A stretch of DNA of 64,000 bases, from positions 40,342 to 104,341 of the forward strand of contig SHZW01000005.1 of the NCBI GenBank assembly GCA_009692155.1, given 5' to 3'. Of this stretch, positions 34,612 to 44,004 are shown in pieces. The notes beneath the pieces are model-generated. The model made no database searches. It saw nothing but the letters and a program-made list of their open reading frames with translations, and was not told the origin of the DNA. Each line of letters starts with the position of its first letter. Position 1 is the stretch's first letter. This DNA is from Nitrospiraceae bacterium (GTDB lineage: Bacteria > Nitrospirota > Nitrospiria > Nitrospirales > Nitrospiraceae). Made by a program: the position numbers and the translations under genes.

Positions 34612-35625
34612 TCAGACTTCCCGCCCGACCGCCTCGGCGATTTTTTTGAGATCCTGTACCAAATCTTTGAACTTGCTGGGCTTGATGGACTCCTCGCCGT
34701 CGCACAGGGCGCATTCCGGATTCGAGTGCACCTCGATCAGGAGGCCGTCCGCGCCTGCGGCGACGGCGGCCCTGGACATGGGCGCGACGAGATTCCATTT
34801 GCCGGTGGCGTGGCTCGGATCCACGATGACCGGCAGGTGGGACAGCTCTTTCAATGTCGGAACCGCGGCAAGATCGAGCGTGTTGCGGTATTGCGTTTCG
34901 AACGTCCGGATGCCGCGCTCGCAGAGCATGACGTTGCGGTTGCCGCGGGACATGATGTACTCGGCAGACAACAAGAACTCCTTGATGGTCGCCGACATGC
35001 CGCGCTTGAGCAGCACCGGCTTGTCGTAGGCGCCGACTTCTTTCAGCAGCTCGAAGTTCTGCATGTTGCGGGCGCCGATCTGGATGATGTCGGCCTTTTC
35101 AAGAAACAGCTCGATGTCGCGCGTGTCCAGGATTTCACTGATCACCGGCAGGCCGGTTTTTTTCTTGGCCTCGAGCAGGTAATCGAGCCCTTCGCGTCCC
35201 AGCCCCTGGAAGGAATAGGGCGACGACCGCGGCTTGTAGGCGCCGCCACGTAAGATGCTGCCACCGGCGGCCTTCACTTCCTGGGCGATGTCGACCGTCA
35301 ATTCCAGCCGCTCCACCGCGCAGGGGCCCGCCATCATCACGATTTTTTTCCCGCCGATTTTGACGCCGCCGACGTCGATGACCGTGTTGTCCTTTTGGAA
35401 TTCCCGGCTCACCAGTTTCCAGGGCGCGAGAATCGCGAGAACGCTCTCCACGCCCGGCAGGGCGGTCAGCGGCTGGTTCTGGAGAATGCGGTCATCCCCG
35501 ATCACGCCGATGATGGTCCGTTCCTGCCCGTGCGAGATGTGCGACTTCAAGCCCAACTCCTGGAGCCGGTCCATAATGTGTTCGATTTCAGGTTCCGTGG
35601 CTTCTGGCTTCAGCACGATGATCAT
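34612..35625 (-). CDS. aroF: DAHP synthase (3-deoxy-7-phosphoheptulonate synthase)
   Basis: A 337-residue type I-beta DAHP synthase, the entry step of the shikimate pathway. Residues 1-65 form the ferredoxin-like/ACT regulatory domain ([18 protein letters not shown]). The TIM barrel follows, with [46 protein letters not shown] and DPSHATG (metal and PEP ligands). This type is found in Bacillus and Thermotoga and is feedback-inhibited through the N-terminal domain. It lies between hisC and tyrA. Confidence 0.93.
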   Translation of the reverse strand: MIIVLKPEATEPEIEHIMDRLQELGLKSHISHGQERTIIGVIGDDRILQNQPLTALPGVESVLAILAPWKLVSREFQKDNTVIDVGGVKIGGKKIVMMAGPCAVERLELTVDIAQEVKAAGGSILRGGAYKPRSSPYSFQGLGREGLDYLLEAKKKTGLPVISEILDTRDIELFLEKADIIQIGARNMQNFELLKEVGAYDKPVLLKRGMSATIKEFLLSAEYIMSRGNRNVMLCERGIRTFETQYRNTLDLAAVPTLKELSHLPVIVDPSHATGKWNLVAPMSRAAVAAGADGLLIEVHSNPECALCDGEESIKPSKFKDLVQDLKKIAEAVGREV

Positions 35626-35644
35626 AAATTCCTCTTCCCTTCAG

Positions 35645-36724
35645 TTACCGACCAAGGACTTGTTTCAGTGCCTGCAGGAACTGTCGGTTCTCTTCCGGCA
35701 AGCCGATGGTGACCCGTAAGTTGGTGCCTTCAATGTGACGCACGATCACGCCTTCCCGCAGCAGGGCCTCGAACAGGGCGCGCCCGTCGCGGCCGGCGTC
35801 GAAATACAAAAAATTGGCTTCGCTGGGTAGCGGCCGGATCCCGAGCGCCTCAAGCCCGGCCCGGACGCCCGCCATTTCCGTCTGGTTCATCGCGCGGCTC
35901 TTCGCCACGTGCTCCTCGTCGCCGAGCGCCGCCCATGCGGCGCGCTGGGCCAGGCTGTTGGCGTTGAAAGGCGGCCGCACGCGGTTGAGATAGCCGGCTA
36001 TTTCCGTGGTCGTCACGCCGTAGCCGATCCGCAATCCGGCCAGGCCGTAGATTTTGGAGAACGTCCGCAGCACGACGACGTTGCGTTCCCGTCGGACGTA
36101 CCCCAAACTATCCGGGAAATGAGGATCGCGGGCATACTCGCAGTAGGCTTCGTCGAACACGACGATCACGTGCGCCGGCACCTTCGCCATGAGCGCGTCG
36201 GCATCGGCGGCGCTCACCATCGTGCCTGTCGGGTTATTGGGGTTGCAGACGAACAGCAATTTGGTGCGCGGCGTGATCGCCTTGGCCATGGCGGCCAGAT
36301 CGTGCCGGCCGTCCTTGAGCGGCACGACGACCGGCACGCCGTGCGCGGCCGTCACTTCCATCCGGTAAATCACGAAGGTGTTATCGGCCATGACTGCTTT
36401 GTCGCCCGGCGACAGGAAGGCGCGCGCCAGCATGCCGATGATTTCGTCGGAGCCGTTTCCCAGGGTCACCTGATCCAGCGAGACCTTCCAGCGATCGGCC
36501 AGGGCCGTCCGCAACCGGAACGCGCCTCCGTCCGGGTACCGGTTCAAGGTCGCGGCCGCTTCTGCCAGCACGGCGATGGCCTTGGGGGACGGCCCCAGCG
36601 GGTTCTCGTTGGAGGCCAGCTTGACGATGTGCGAAAGCCCTAGCTCGCGCTGCAGCTCTTCGATCGGCTTGCCCGGCACGTAGGGGGACAACGATGCGAT
36701 GTCTGGGTGAACGTTGAGTGGCAT
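35645..36724 (-). CDS. hisC: Class I/II aminotransferase, HisC-like (likely aromatic)
   Basis: A 359-residue PLP-dependent aminotransferase. It has the LASNENPLGPS motif, GNGSDEIIGML, NPNNPTG, DEAYCEYA and the PLP Lys in FSKIYGLAGLRIGYG. By sequence it belongs to the histidinol-phosphate aminotransferase group. Its place between pheA and aroF, with no other histidine gene, suggests that it makes phenylalanine and tyrosine from their keto acids; several HisC-type enzymes have this dual activity. It starts 3 bases after pheA. Confidence 0.88.
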   Translation of the reverse strand: MPLNVHPDIASLSPYVPGKPIEELQRELGLSHIVKLASNENPLGPSPKAIAVLAEAAATLNRYPDGGAFRLRTALADRWKVSLDQVTLGNGSDEIIGMLARAFLSPGDKAVMADNTFVIYRMEVTAAHGVPVVVPLKDGRHDLAAMAKAITPRTKLLFVCNPNNPTGTMVSAADADALMAKVPAHVIVVFDEAYCEYARDPHFPDSLGYVRRERNVVVLRTFSKIYGLAGLRIGYGVTTTEIAGYLNRVRPPFNANSLAQRAAWAALGDEEHVAKSRAMNQTEMAGVRAGLEALGIRPLPSEANFLYFDAGRDGRALFEALLREGVIVRHIEGTNLRVTIGLPEENRQFLQALKQVLGR

Positions 36725-36727
36725 AAA

Positions 36728-37822
36728 TCAGCTATGCGCCGGGTACGATCCCAGGATTTTCATAAACAGGCAGCGCCCCTTGATCTCGTCGAGCGCCTTC
36801 TTGACGCGGTCTTCCTCGGCGTGCCCCTCGATATCGACAAAAAAGATGTACTCCCAGGCTTTCCGGCGTGACGGACGGGACTCGATTTTCGTCATATTGA
36901 GGCCATGCGAGGCAAAGGGACGCAGCAGATCGTAGAGTGCCCCGACCTTGTCTTTAACGGACAGCATCACAGACGTTTTGTCTTTCCCCGTCCGTTCCGG
37001 AGCTTTCTTCGACAGGATCAAAAAGCGGGTGAAGTTGTTGATGTTGTCTTCGATCCGCGATTTGACGATCTTCAATCCATATAGCTGTCCCGCCAGCTCG
37101 GAGGCAATGGCCGCCGCGGATGCGGTGTCCCGGCACAACTCTGCCGCCCGCGCCGTGCTCGTCACCTCAGACACCGGCACATTCGGCAGGTTTGTTTCCA
37201 GCCAGTTCCGGCATTGCGCAATGGCATGGGGGTGCGAATAGATTTTTTTGATCCCCTCAAGCCGGCCCGTTTTGGATAACAGATAATGAGACACTTCCTG
37301 CAAGATCTCACCATAGATCATCAAGTTGGAGTCGAAAAACATGTCGAGCGTATGGTTCACCACGCCTTCCGTGGAGTTTTCGATCGGGACGACGCCGAAA
37401 TTCGCCCTGCCGCGCTCGACTTCATTGAAGACATCTTTGATGCTGGTGACCGCGAGATAGTCCGCGGACGCGCCGAATTTCTGGATGCATGCCAGGTGCG
37501 TGAACGTCGCGGGCGGGCCGAGGTACGCGACTTTTTGGGGGCCTTCCAGTGACAGCGACGCAGACATAATCTCGCGGTAGACGGCCCGGATTGCGTCGTT
37601 GGGGAACGGACCGGAGTTGCGCGCGGTCATCCGCTCGATGATTTCCGCTTCCCGAGCCGGTGTGTGGAGATTGGCCTCGGCATCGGCCCGACGTTTGGCT
37701 TTCCCGATCTCGATGACGTGCTTGGAGCGCTCGTTCAGAAGGCGCAGGATATCATCGTCGATCCGGTCGATTTCCTTGCGGTACGACTGCAGTTCCTTGG
37801 AGGGACCTGTCCGCTCTTTCAT
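36728..37822 (-). CDS. pheA: Chorismate mutase/prephenate dehydratase (P-protein)
   Basis: A 364-residue bifunctional enzyme. An AroQ chorismate mutase domain (residues about 10-85: LQSYRKEIDRIDDDILRLLNERSKH) is followed by prephenate dehydratase (about 90-275: VAYLGPPATFTHLA, GVVPIENSTEGVV). A C-terminal ACT domain (about 285-364) contains the ESRPSRRKAWEYIFF signature that binds phenylalanine. The ATG at 37820-37822 is preferred over an in-frame GTG two codons earlier. First gene of the aromatic operon, with a good promoter about 70 bases upstream. Confidence 0.92.
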   Translation of the reverse strand: MKERTGPSKELQSYRKEIDRIDDDILRLLNERSKHVIEIGKAKRRADAEANLHTPAREAEIIERMTARNSGPFPNDAIRAVYREIMSASLSLEGPQKVAYLGPPATFTHLACIQKFGASADYLAVTSIKDVFNEVERGRANFGVVPIENSTEGVVNHTLDMFFDSNLMIYGEILQEVSHYLLSKTGRLEGIKKIYSHPHAIAQCRNWLETNLPNVPVSEVTSTARAAELCRDTASAAAIASELAGQLYGLKIVKSRIEDNINNFTRFLILSKKAPERTGKDKTSVMLSVKDKVGALYDLLRPFASHGLNMTKIESRPSRRKAWEYIFFVDIEGHAEEDRVKKALDEIKGRCLFMKILGSYPAHS

Positions 37823-37888
37823 GACCACGTCGGGCTGGCTGTTTCACCCAGCTCCGGTCCTTTCTCATTTGAATAGGATTGATCACAA

Positions 37889-37918
37889 ATCATACAAAAA
37901 GCCAAGCAGGCTTTGCAA
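37889..37918 (-). promoter_or_regulatory. Promoter of the aromatic operon
   Basis: On the minus strand TTGCAA (37913-37918) and TATGAT (37889-37894) are separated by 18 bases, about 67 bases before pheA. The 196-base ruvB-pheA gap contains no leader peptide or terminator that I can identify. Confidence 0.6.
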
Positions 37919-38024
37919 GGAATATCAATGAGATGGGACTCTCCCGGCCACTACCACCACCGAATTTTTGCTGTGAAATGCCCGGTACGATTCGGGTGTG
38001 GATAACAGAATTGTCAGGCACAGT

Positions 38025-39029
38025 TCAGGGGAGCAAGTCCTTCTGTTTGCCAAAGTGGGAAAAGGCAAGCCGGGTGGCTTGCCGGCCTCTGGCCGTTCGC
38101 TCCAGGTAGCCGGATTGAATCAGGTAGGGCTCGTACACGTCTTCCAGCGTCGTCTTTTCCTCGTTGACGGCGGCGGCGAGCGATTCCACGCCGACAGGCC
38201 CGCCGCCGAACTTCTCGATGATGGTCGAGAGGATTTTACGGTCCATGTCGTCGAAACCGGCGGCATCCACACCTAGCCAGTCCAGCGCGTCCTTGGCCAC
38301 CTGCCTGGTGATTCGCCCCTGCGCCTTGATCTGGGCGAAGTCGCGCGCGCGTTTGATCAGCCGGTTGGCGATGCGCGGCGTCCCGCGGGCGCGCCCCGCG
38401 ATTTCTCGGGCTCCGTCCGACTCGATAGGAATTTCCAGTAATCCGGCCGACCGCGTGACGATTGTGGTCAGTTCATCGGGAGAATAAAAATCCAGGCGGG
38501 TGACCAGCCCGAACCGTTCGCGCAGCGGCGACGTGAGCGAGCCGGCGCGTGTCGTGGCGCCGACGAGGGTGAATTTCGGCAGGTCCAGCTTGACGGTGCG
38601 CGTGGAGGGTCCCTGGCCGATAACCAGGTCGAGCTGAAAATCCTCCATGGCGGGATAGAGCGCCTCTTCCACCGAAGCCGGGAGCCGGTGAATTTCATCG
38701 ATGAACAGGACGTCGTGCTCCTGCAGGTTCGTGAGGATGGCGGCCAGGTCGCCGGCGTGGGACAGCACCAGGCCGGATGTCGAGCGGATCGCCACGCCCA
38801 TTTCATGCGCGATGATGTGGGCGATGGTGGTCTTGCCAAGCCCCGGTGGACCGTAGAAGATCGCATGGTCGAGCGCTTCATGGCGCTGTTTGGCGGCCTC
38901 GATGCAGACCCGCAGCGATTCCTTCATCCGTTCCTGCCCGACGTACTCGGACAGGGTCTGCGGCCGCAGCGTGGCCTCGACGCTGCGTTCTTCCTCCGTG
39001 GGTTGGGTGGTCACGAGACGATCGGTCAC
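38025..39029 (-). CDS. ruvB: Holliday junction helicase subunit RuvB
   Basis: A 334-residue AAA+ motor that drives branch migration with RuvA. It has [12 protein letters not shown], Walker A GPPGLGKT, Walker [10 protein letters not shown], sensor 1 GATTRAGSL, the Arg finger ERFG and a C-terminal winged helix ending GRQATRLAF. The last RuvB-specific residues are present. RuvA is encoded upstream in the same direction, separated by a secreted Cys-motif gene; ruvC is not in the window. Confidence 0.94.
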   Translation of the reverse strand: MTDRLVTTQPTEEERSVEATLRPQTLSEYVGQERMKESLRVCIEAAKQRHEALDHAIFYGPPGLGKTTIAHIIAHEMGVAIRSTSGLVLSHAGDLAAILTNLQEHDVLFIDEIHRLPASVEEALYPAMEDFQLDLVIGQGPSTRTVKLDLPKFTLVGATTRAGSLTSPLRERFGLVTRLDFYSPDELTTIVTRSAGLLEIPIESDGAREIAGRARGTPRIANRLIKRARDFAQIKAQGRITRQVAKDALDWLGVDAAGFDDMDRKILSTIIEKFGGGPVGVESLAAAVNEEKTTLEDVYEPYLIQSGYLERTARGRQATRLAFSHFGKQKDLLP

Positions 39030-39062
39030 ACTCTGTCCTTCGCGGGCATCATGCCCGGCCGG

Positions 39063-39325
39063 TCACTCTGGTTTTTCTTTTATGATCTCCATGGATGGGT
39101 ACTTCGGCGGATGGGAAGGTGAGTTGCCCTGGCCGGGAGTCGGCAGATTTCCGACGTAATCAGGTGGGCACTTCCGGCCGCCCTGGTGGGATCCGGCATC
39201 CCGCCTTCCATCTTCGGGAGCTGGCACTGGGTTCTCAGGCCGCCGTCCTCGTTTCCACAGAGGGCCGGGAGCAGCGACCGCCCGATCTCTATATATCCTG
39301 CCGGACAGGTGCCACAGACCGGCAT
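39063..39325 (-). pseudogene. Broken tail of the CxxCP-repeat protein
   Basis: Directly after the TAG that ends the 39326-39682 gene, the same frame continues as MPVCGTCPAGYIEIGRS, matching the CGKCPEGF repeat of that gene. In another frame a third repeat-like piece (RKCPPDYVGNLPTP...) runs to TGA at 39063-39065. This suggests an originally longer multi-repeat protein broken by a stop and a frameshift. Two short independent genes are the alternative. Confidence 0.4.
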
Positions 39326-39682
39326 CTAATTCTGCTTCCCGATAGGCTTGCATTCCACCACCGTCGTCTCCTCGCTCTTGTACATCCCCTTGCACATCTC
39401 CGACATATCGAAGTCAGCCCCGATCGAAAGTCCGGATCGAGGCGCGGCGACGGCGGTCTTGACAAAGCCTTCCGGGCACTTGCCGCAATGCATCATCGGG
39501 ATCATGGGTATTTCTTTATCCTTGTCTTTCTCGTCCACGATGATTTCATGGGGAGCCAGAACGGCTGGGTTTCTGGGTTCTTCCGGGAAGGCCGCCTGAG
39601 GTACGAGCAGACAGGGGCCAATCACCAGCGCACCGATGGCGAACCGGAGCCAAAGGAGTTTGCTGGGTATGATTATATTCAT
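39326..39682 (-). CDS. Secreted CxxCP-motif protein, 118 aa
   Basis: Starts at the ATG at 39680-39682, with GGAGG inside the end of ruvA. The N-terminus is a signal peptide (residues 1-34, ...QAAFPEE). The mature part carries CGKCPEGF, plus Cys in SEMCKGMY and VECKPIG, suggesting disulfides or metal binding. No family recognised. It lies between ruvA and ruvB, although its export signal implies no role in recombination. The C-terminus may be truncated (see the following remnant). Confidence 0.6.
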   Translation of the reverse strand: MNIIIPSKLLWLRFAIGALVIGPCLLVPQAAFPEEPRNPAVLAPHEIIVDEKDKDKEIPMIPMMHCGKCPEGFVKTAVAAPRSGLSIGADFDMSEMCKGMYKSEETTVVECKPIGKQN

Positions 39683-39683
39683 A

Positions 39684-40292
39684 TTACCTCCGTGCCAGAT
39701 CTTTCAATACCTCGCGGATCAATTCGGTCAGCGGGATCGGTTCCGGACGCACCTGCACAGCCCGCGTGATGGCTTCCTTCACGTCCGCCGCCTTGTAGCC
39801 CAGATTGACCAGGGCCGACAAGGCATCGTCCTGGAGCCGGCCCAACGGGCCGCTCGCGGCCTGAGGAATCGGACCGGGCGTCACGCGCAATCGCTCGACC
39901 TTGTCCTTGAGCTCGAGCGCGATCCGTGCGGCGGTCTTCTTTCCGATGCCGGGGACGGAGGCGAGCTTTTCCACGTCGCCGGCCAGGATGGCTGAAACGA
40001 GATCGGGCACGTTCAGCGCAGAGAGCACGCTCAATGCCAGTTTCGGCCCGATACCGCTGATGCTGGTGAGCAGGATGAAGGAATCCTTTTCCAGTACAGT
40101 GACAAAACCATAGAGTTGAATCGCATCCTCGCGCAGATGCGTATGGACGCTGAGCGATGCGGATTCGTTGATCTCCGGGAGCGCGTAAAAGGTGCTGAGC
40201 GGAATGAACACTTCGTACCCGACGCCGTGCACGTCGAGTGTCACGTGGGAAGGAGCCTTGTGAGCCAGCCGGCCCGTGAGCGCGGCAATCAT
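39684..40292 (-). CDS. ruvA: Holliday junction helicase subunit RuvA
   Basis: A 202-residue junction-binding protein. It has an N-terminal OB fold (MIAALTGRLAHKAPSHVTLD, with GVGYEV), two helix-hairpin-helix motifs (LLTSISGIGPKLALSVLS and LASVPGIGKKTAARIAL) and a C-terminal domain that contacts RuvB (about 150-202). Order and length are typical. It follows yebC by 9 bases. Confidence 0.93.
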   Translation of the reverse strand: MIAALTGRLAHKAPSHVTLDVHGVGYEVFIPLSTFYALPEINESASLSVHTHLREDAIQLYGFVTVLEKDSFILLTSISGIGPKLALSVLSALNVPDLVSAILAGDVEKLASVPGIGKKTAARIALELKDKVERLRVTPGPIPQAASGPLGRLQDDALSALVNLGYKAADVKEAITRAVQVRPEPIPLTELIREVLKDLARR

Positions 40293-40301
40293 GTCGTTAA
40301 T

Positions 40302-41057
40302 TTAACCCGCTGCTGCGGCAACTTTCTCCATGACCTCGTCGGAAATGTCGAAATTCGCATGCACCTTCTGCACGTCGTCATGCTCGTCGAGGATTTCCAT
40401 CAGCTTGAGCATCTGCTCGGCGTTTTTTTCCTCGAGTCCGATCGAGTTCTGCGGGATAAACGTCACTTCGGCAAACGCCGTGTCGATTTTCGCATCGGCC
40501 AGCACTTTTTTTACGTTTTCGAAGTCGTGCGGATCGGTGATCACCTCGAATAACTTCGCGCCCGCCTTCACGTCTTCGGCGCCGGCGTCCAGCGCAAGCG
40601 AAATCAACCGGTCTTCCTCGACTTTGCCCCGCTCGACCGTCAGCAGCCCCTTCTTGTGAAATTGCCAGGAGACGGCGCCGGCTTCCGCCAGGTTCGCGTT
40701 GTTTTTCGTGAGCAGATTGCGGATCTCGGCCACGGTGCGATTCCGATTGTCCGAGGTGATCTCGAGCATCACCGCGGTTCCGCCTGGCCCGTACCCTTCC
40801 AGCGCAAATTCCTCGTAGTGGACGCCAGGCAATTCACCCGTCCCTCGCTGGATCGCTTTTTTAAGCGTATCGCCCGGCATGTTCGCGTCCTTGGCTTTGG
40901 AGATCGCCAGACGCAGCCGCGGATTGCCGCTTGGATCACTGCCTGTGCGCGCCGCAATGGTCAGCTCCCGGATAATCCGCGTGAAAATCTTGCCGCGCTT
41001 AACATCCTGCGAGGATTTATGCCGTTTGATGGTCGCCCAGTGACTATGGCCGCCCAT
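40302..41057 (-). CDS. YebC/PmpR-family protein
   Basis: A 251-residue protein with the family start MGGHSHWATIKRHKSSQDVKRGK (read as GGHSHWATIKRHK and DVKRGKIF), the NMPGDTLKKAIQRGTGE block, EGYGPGGTAVMLEI and a TFIPQNSI segment. YebC proteins act as DNA-binding regulators, and some members relieve ribosome stalling at proline runs; which applies here is not known. It heads the yebC-ruvA-ruvB cluster, a common arrangement. Confidence 0.92.
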   Translation of the reverse strand: MGGHSHWATIKRHKSSQDVKRGKIFTRIIRELTIAARTGSDPSGNPRLRLAISKAKDANMPGDTLKKAIQRGTGELPGVHYEEFALEGYGPGGTAVMLEITSDNRNRTVAEIRNLLTKNNANLAEAGAVSWQFHKKGLLTVERGKVEEDRLISLALDAGAEDVKAGAKLFEVITDPHDFENVKKVLADAKIDTAFAEVTFIPQNSIGLEEKNAEQMLKLMEILDEHDDVQKVHANFDISDEVMEKVAAAAG

Positions 41058-41170
41058 GAATCGTGCTCACTTTCAGGAAAGATAGAAACGACATAAACAC
41101 CTTATTTTATGCGGTGTGTCTAACACAGTGCAATAGGCGAGTCAACGCTGGAGGGGAGGCCGTGACGAGC

Positions 41171-41458
41171 TCACGGGAGTTTTCTGGCGATGCGGATGGC
41201 ATCGATGACGCTCCACGCGGCGATGGTGAGCACAAGCAGCGATCCGATGAGAAATTTCGTCGTGTCATCCGGGAGCGCACGAGTGAGCAAGAAATCGAAC
41301 AGGCTTTTGGAGACGTCGGCGCTGAAGTCGGCGACCGACACCGCGGCGAGAAACGCCGCACCCTTCGCCCATTGACGGCAATAGAACTGTCCAAGTCCCG
41401 GCATCACGCCGGAAAGAACACCGGCGAGCGTCGGATTTTTTGATCGGTCGGTTCCCAT
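41171..41458 (-). CDS. Small membrane protein, TM2/DUF5683-like
   Basis: A 95-residue protein with an N-terminal NPTLAGVLSGVMPGLGQFYCRQ motif (key residues G, P, G, G, Q, Y) typical of TM2/DUF5683 proteins. Two or three membrane segments follow (GAAFLAAVSVADF, FLIGSLLVLTIAAWSVIDAI). The ATG at 41456-41458 follows an AGGTG site. It is 10 bases after the larger membrane-protein gene upstream. Confidence 0.6.
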   Translation of the reverse strand: MGTDRSKNPTLAGVLSGVMPGLGQFYCRQWAKGAAFLAAVSVADFSADVSKSLFDFLLTRALPDDTTKFLIGSLLVLTIAAWSVIDAIRIARKLP

Positions 41459-41468
41459 CACCTCACAC

Positions 41469-42221
41469 CTATTCTGAATACAACAACAGTTGCAGGCCGA
41501 TCAGCAAAACGAACCCGGTCCACGTCAGTTTCCAACGCGAAAGACCGGCCGGATTCCATGGTGAGTCTGCTCGTGCGGATATCATGTTACAGGAACCAGC
41601 GACAATCGCCATCGTCCCCATCACGGCATGGTTGAACGCGATGGCCTGCGCCGAGGGGTGGGTGCCATGGCTATGCATGAACAGCATGAGGCCACCGATC
41701 ACCGCAAAGGCCGGCAGCGGAATGGTACAGAACGTATGGCACAGACGCCCGGTCCGCCTGAGCAATTCGACAAGACCCACCGCCAGCGAGAGAATGCCGT
41801 AGATCTTGTGTTGGAGGATTTCGTGATCGGTTCCGGCAAAGGTTTCCGCAAGATTCAACGACCCGATCGGCCAGGCGTTATGATCACTCCAAATCATCAA
41901 CAGACTGCCGGCGCTCAGCATGGCGGCCGGCAGCAGAAAGCGCAACCAAGCCAGGAGCGAAATGGCCAATGCTTCACGAAGTTCCGTCAGCCCGATAAGC
42001 AAAACCAGTATGCCGGCGACGTGGTGGTTACGATCAGAGAAATCGATACCTTCAAGTGACCCTTCCCATTGGTGACCGGACGTATAGCTGGATGAGGCCC
42101 CATGATCGTGGGCCATCTCCTGCGACGCATTGCCGTGCTGGGTAATCGACGTGCCGACGACGCCGAGCAGAGCGATCAGCAAAAAGAAGGCCCATCCGGT
42201 TGCCCGGAAGGGCCTTTTCAA
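41469..42221 (-). CDS. Integral membrane protein, His-rich loops
   Basis: A 250-residue protein with a signal-like first helix (FFLLIALLGVVGTSI), a His-containing extracytoplasmic stretch (MAHDHGASSS, RNHHVAGILVLL) and about six membrane segments. Further His residues lie near membrane borders (SDHNAWP, DHEILQHK, FMHSHGTH), suggesting metal contact. It resembles copper-resistance-D-like proteins in layout, but I cannot assign a family. Confidence 0.55.
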   Translation of the reverse strand: MKRPFRATGWAFFLLIALLGVVGTSITQHGNASQEMAHDHGASSSYTSGHQWEGSLEGIDFSDRNHHVAGILVLLIGLTELREALAISLLAWLRFLLPAAMLSAGSLLMIWSDHNAWPIGSLNLAETFAGTDHEILQHKIYGILSLAVGLVELLRRTGRLCHTFCTIPLPAFAVIGGLMLFMHSHGTHPSAQAIAFNHAVMGTMAIVAGSCNMISARADSPWNPAGLSRWKLTWTGFVLLIGLQLLLYSE

Positions 42222-42241
42222 AATGAATCTCTCAACATGCG

Positions 42242-43006
42242 TTACATGAACTTCATAAACTTGTCCTTAGCCTCGTCCATGACCTGGGCTGTGACCGTGG
42301 CCAAGCCGCGCTCTTTGGCGATTCGCTCGACCTCGCGCCGTGCCATCGGCCTTATGAAATCCGGAATGTTCTCCAGCCGCTGTTCTGCATCCGGTGCCCA
42401 GGTGATCCCGTTCGAGTCGTTCTTTGAATCGTCCATAACTTGCAAGGTGATGGTCGGGTAGTTGTGCTTGCGGGCATAGGCTTCGACGCTGCTGCGGACC
42501 ATCGGTTGCACGAAGGCAGGCAGTTTCTCCAGTTTTTCCTTGGCGTCAGGCGACCAGGTGAAACTGGACGCCGCGCCCGCTTTCATATCGGAGGCCGTCA
42601 GGCCCATCTGGGAGACCATGGCCGAGAAGGGGCAGCCGCCGGACTTCTCTTCAGTTTTTCCACCGGCAGGGGCCGCGCCAGCGTTCGCGCCTGCTGAAGC
42701 ATGGGTGGCAGCGGGCTGGCCGGCTTGGATTTTTTCATTCAGGTAGGCGGCCATCTGTCCGGCGCCGGCCTGGGCTTCGTCCTTCAGTGTGCCGCGGGTC
42801 ATTTCAAAGGGCTGCGCGGCGACCGTGCGTCCACCGAGTTGCACGCCCAGGGAACTGACCATCTGCGTTTCGCCCGGATTGGTCACCATCGAGAACTTGG
42901 CGCTGCAGGTGGGACAGCTAAAGAACACGCCGAGCGAACCTTCCGCAGGCTTTTCGACCTTCTGAAAGGTCATGTAGGTTTCGCAATTGAGACACACGAA
43001 TTTCAT
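42242..43006 (-). CDS. Two-repeat PCP_red protein with N-terminal zinc ribbon
   Basis: A 254-residue protein. An N-terminal zinc ribbon (CLNC at 5-8 and CPTC about 25 residues later) precedes an Ala/Gly-rich linker and a GGCPF motif. Two PCP_red units follow (about 150-195 FTWSPDAKEKLEKLPAFVQ and 200-250 ITWAPDAEQRLENIPDF). The repeats match those in the four-copy protein at 26789-27790. No reductase subunit is encoded nearby. Function unknown; the upstream neighbour is an Mrp-type Fe-S ATPase. Confidence 0.75.
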   Translation of the reverse strand: MKFVCLNCETYMTFQKVEKPAEGSLGVFFSCPTCSAKFSMVTNPGETQMVSSLGVQLGGRTVAAQPFEMTRGTLKDEAQAGAGQMAAYLNEKIQAGQPAATHASAGANAGAAPAGGKTEEKSGGCPFSAMVSQMGLTASDMKAGAASSFTWSPDAKEKLEKLPAFVQPMVRSSVEAYARKHNYPTITLQVMDDSKNDSNGITWAPDAEQRLENIPDFIRPMARREVERIAKERGLATVTAQVMDEAKDKFMKFM

Positions 43007-43026
43007 AACGGCTCCTTTATATACCC

Positions 43027-43944
43027 CTACAGTTTCTGAGCCAAGACTTTTTTATAGTCGACGAGGGCGATCACCCGCTCCGCAATCTCCTGGTACTTTT
43101 TGATGGTCGGATAGGTCGCGTCCAGCAGCGGATTCCCCTTATCGAAGGTTTTGGCCAGGGTGCGGTCGAAGGGAATACGGCCGATCAGCGGGACGTTCAA
43201 GGCGTCGCACAGCGCCTGGGTGTTGCCTTCGAAGAGTTCCGATTCGACGCCGCAGGAAGGGCACCGGTACTCGCTCATGTTTTCGACCATGCCGAGGACC
43301 TTGATGCCCATATCGCGCGCGTAGGTGACCGACTTCTGCACGACGTCCGAGGCCACTTCCGATGGGGTGGTGACGACAATGGCGCCGGCCAGGTCCGGAA
43401 TGAAGCCGGCGATGACCGGCGGCTTGTCGGCGGCGGCGCCCGGCGGCAGGTCGGCCAGCAGGTAATCGAGTTCACCCCACATGACGTCGGCCAGAAATTC
43501 ACGGATGACGTTCATCTCCATGAGCCCGAGCCAGACCGGGCTGAGATCCATCGGCCCCTTCCAGCGAACCGGCGAAGCGGCGTCGAGAAAGAAATCCATC
43601 GAAGCGACTTTGACGCCCAGCGGACCGACCGGCGGCGCAGCGCCCTCGGGAGTGATGGTCAGCGATTGTCCATGCATCCCCAGCATGCGCGGCACGCAGG
43701 GGCCGTTGAGGTCCACATCCAGCACGCCGACCTTGTTGCCCAGGCGGGCCAGCGCGAGCGCCAGGTTCACGGTCGTCATGCTCTTGCCGACGCCGCCCTT
43801 GCCGCTCATCACCGCGAGCTTGTGCTTGACCCCGGCCATGCGGGCCTGGACCTGCTTCATATGCTCAGTGATCTGCTGGACAACTTTGGCGTCGTCGCGA
43901 TACTGCAGCTTCCCGAGAATGGCTTTAAGGTCTTGCTCGCTCAT
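43027..43944 (-). CDS. mrp: Mrp/NBP35-type Fe-S cluster carrier ATPase
   Basis: A 305-residue P-loop ATPase that assembles or carries Fe-S clusters. It has the deviant Walker A SGKGGVGKSM, VLDVDLNGPCVPRMLG, DLPPGAAADKP and the CxxC cluster ligands in YRCPSCGVES. The N-terminal MIP18-like domain is short (about 45 residues). I use the ATG at 43942-43944 with GAGG 8 bases upstream rather than 43971. It lies directly downstream of the sulfate-assimilation genes, consistent with supplying clusters to sulfite and APS reductases (inference). Confidence 0.88.
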   Translation of the reverse strand: MSEQDLKAILGKLQYRDDAKVVQQITEHMKQVQARMAGVKHKLAVMSGKGGVGKSMTTVNLALALARLGNKVGVLDVDLNGPCVPRMLGMHGQSLTITPEGAAPPVGPLGVKVASMDFFLDAASPVRWKGPMDLSPVWLGLMEMNVIREFLADVMWGELDYLLADLPPGAAADKPPVIAGFIPDLAGAIVVTTPSEVASDVVQKSVTYARDMGIKVLGMVENMSEYRCPSCGVESELFEGNTQALCDALNVPLIGRIPFDRTLAKTFDKGNPLLDATYPTIKKYQEIAERVIALVDYKKVLAQKL

Positions 43945-44004
43945 TTCATGTGCCTCTTTTCCAGGCAGCACCGTAGCACAGGGTTTTCAGGGCAGTCAAA
44001 CCAC

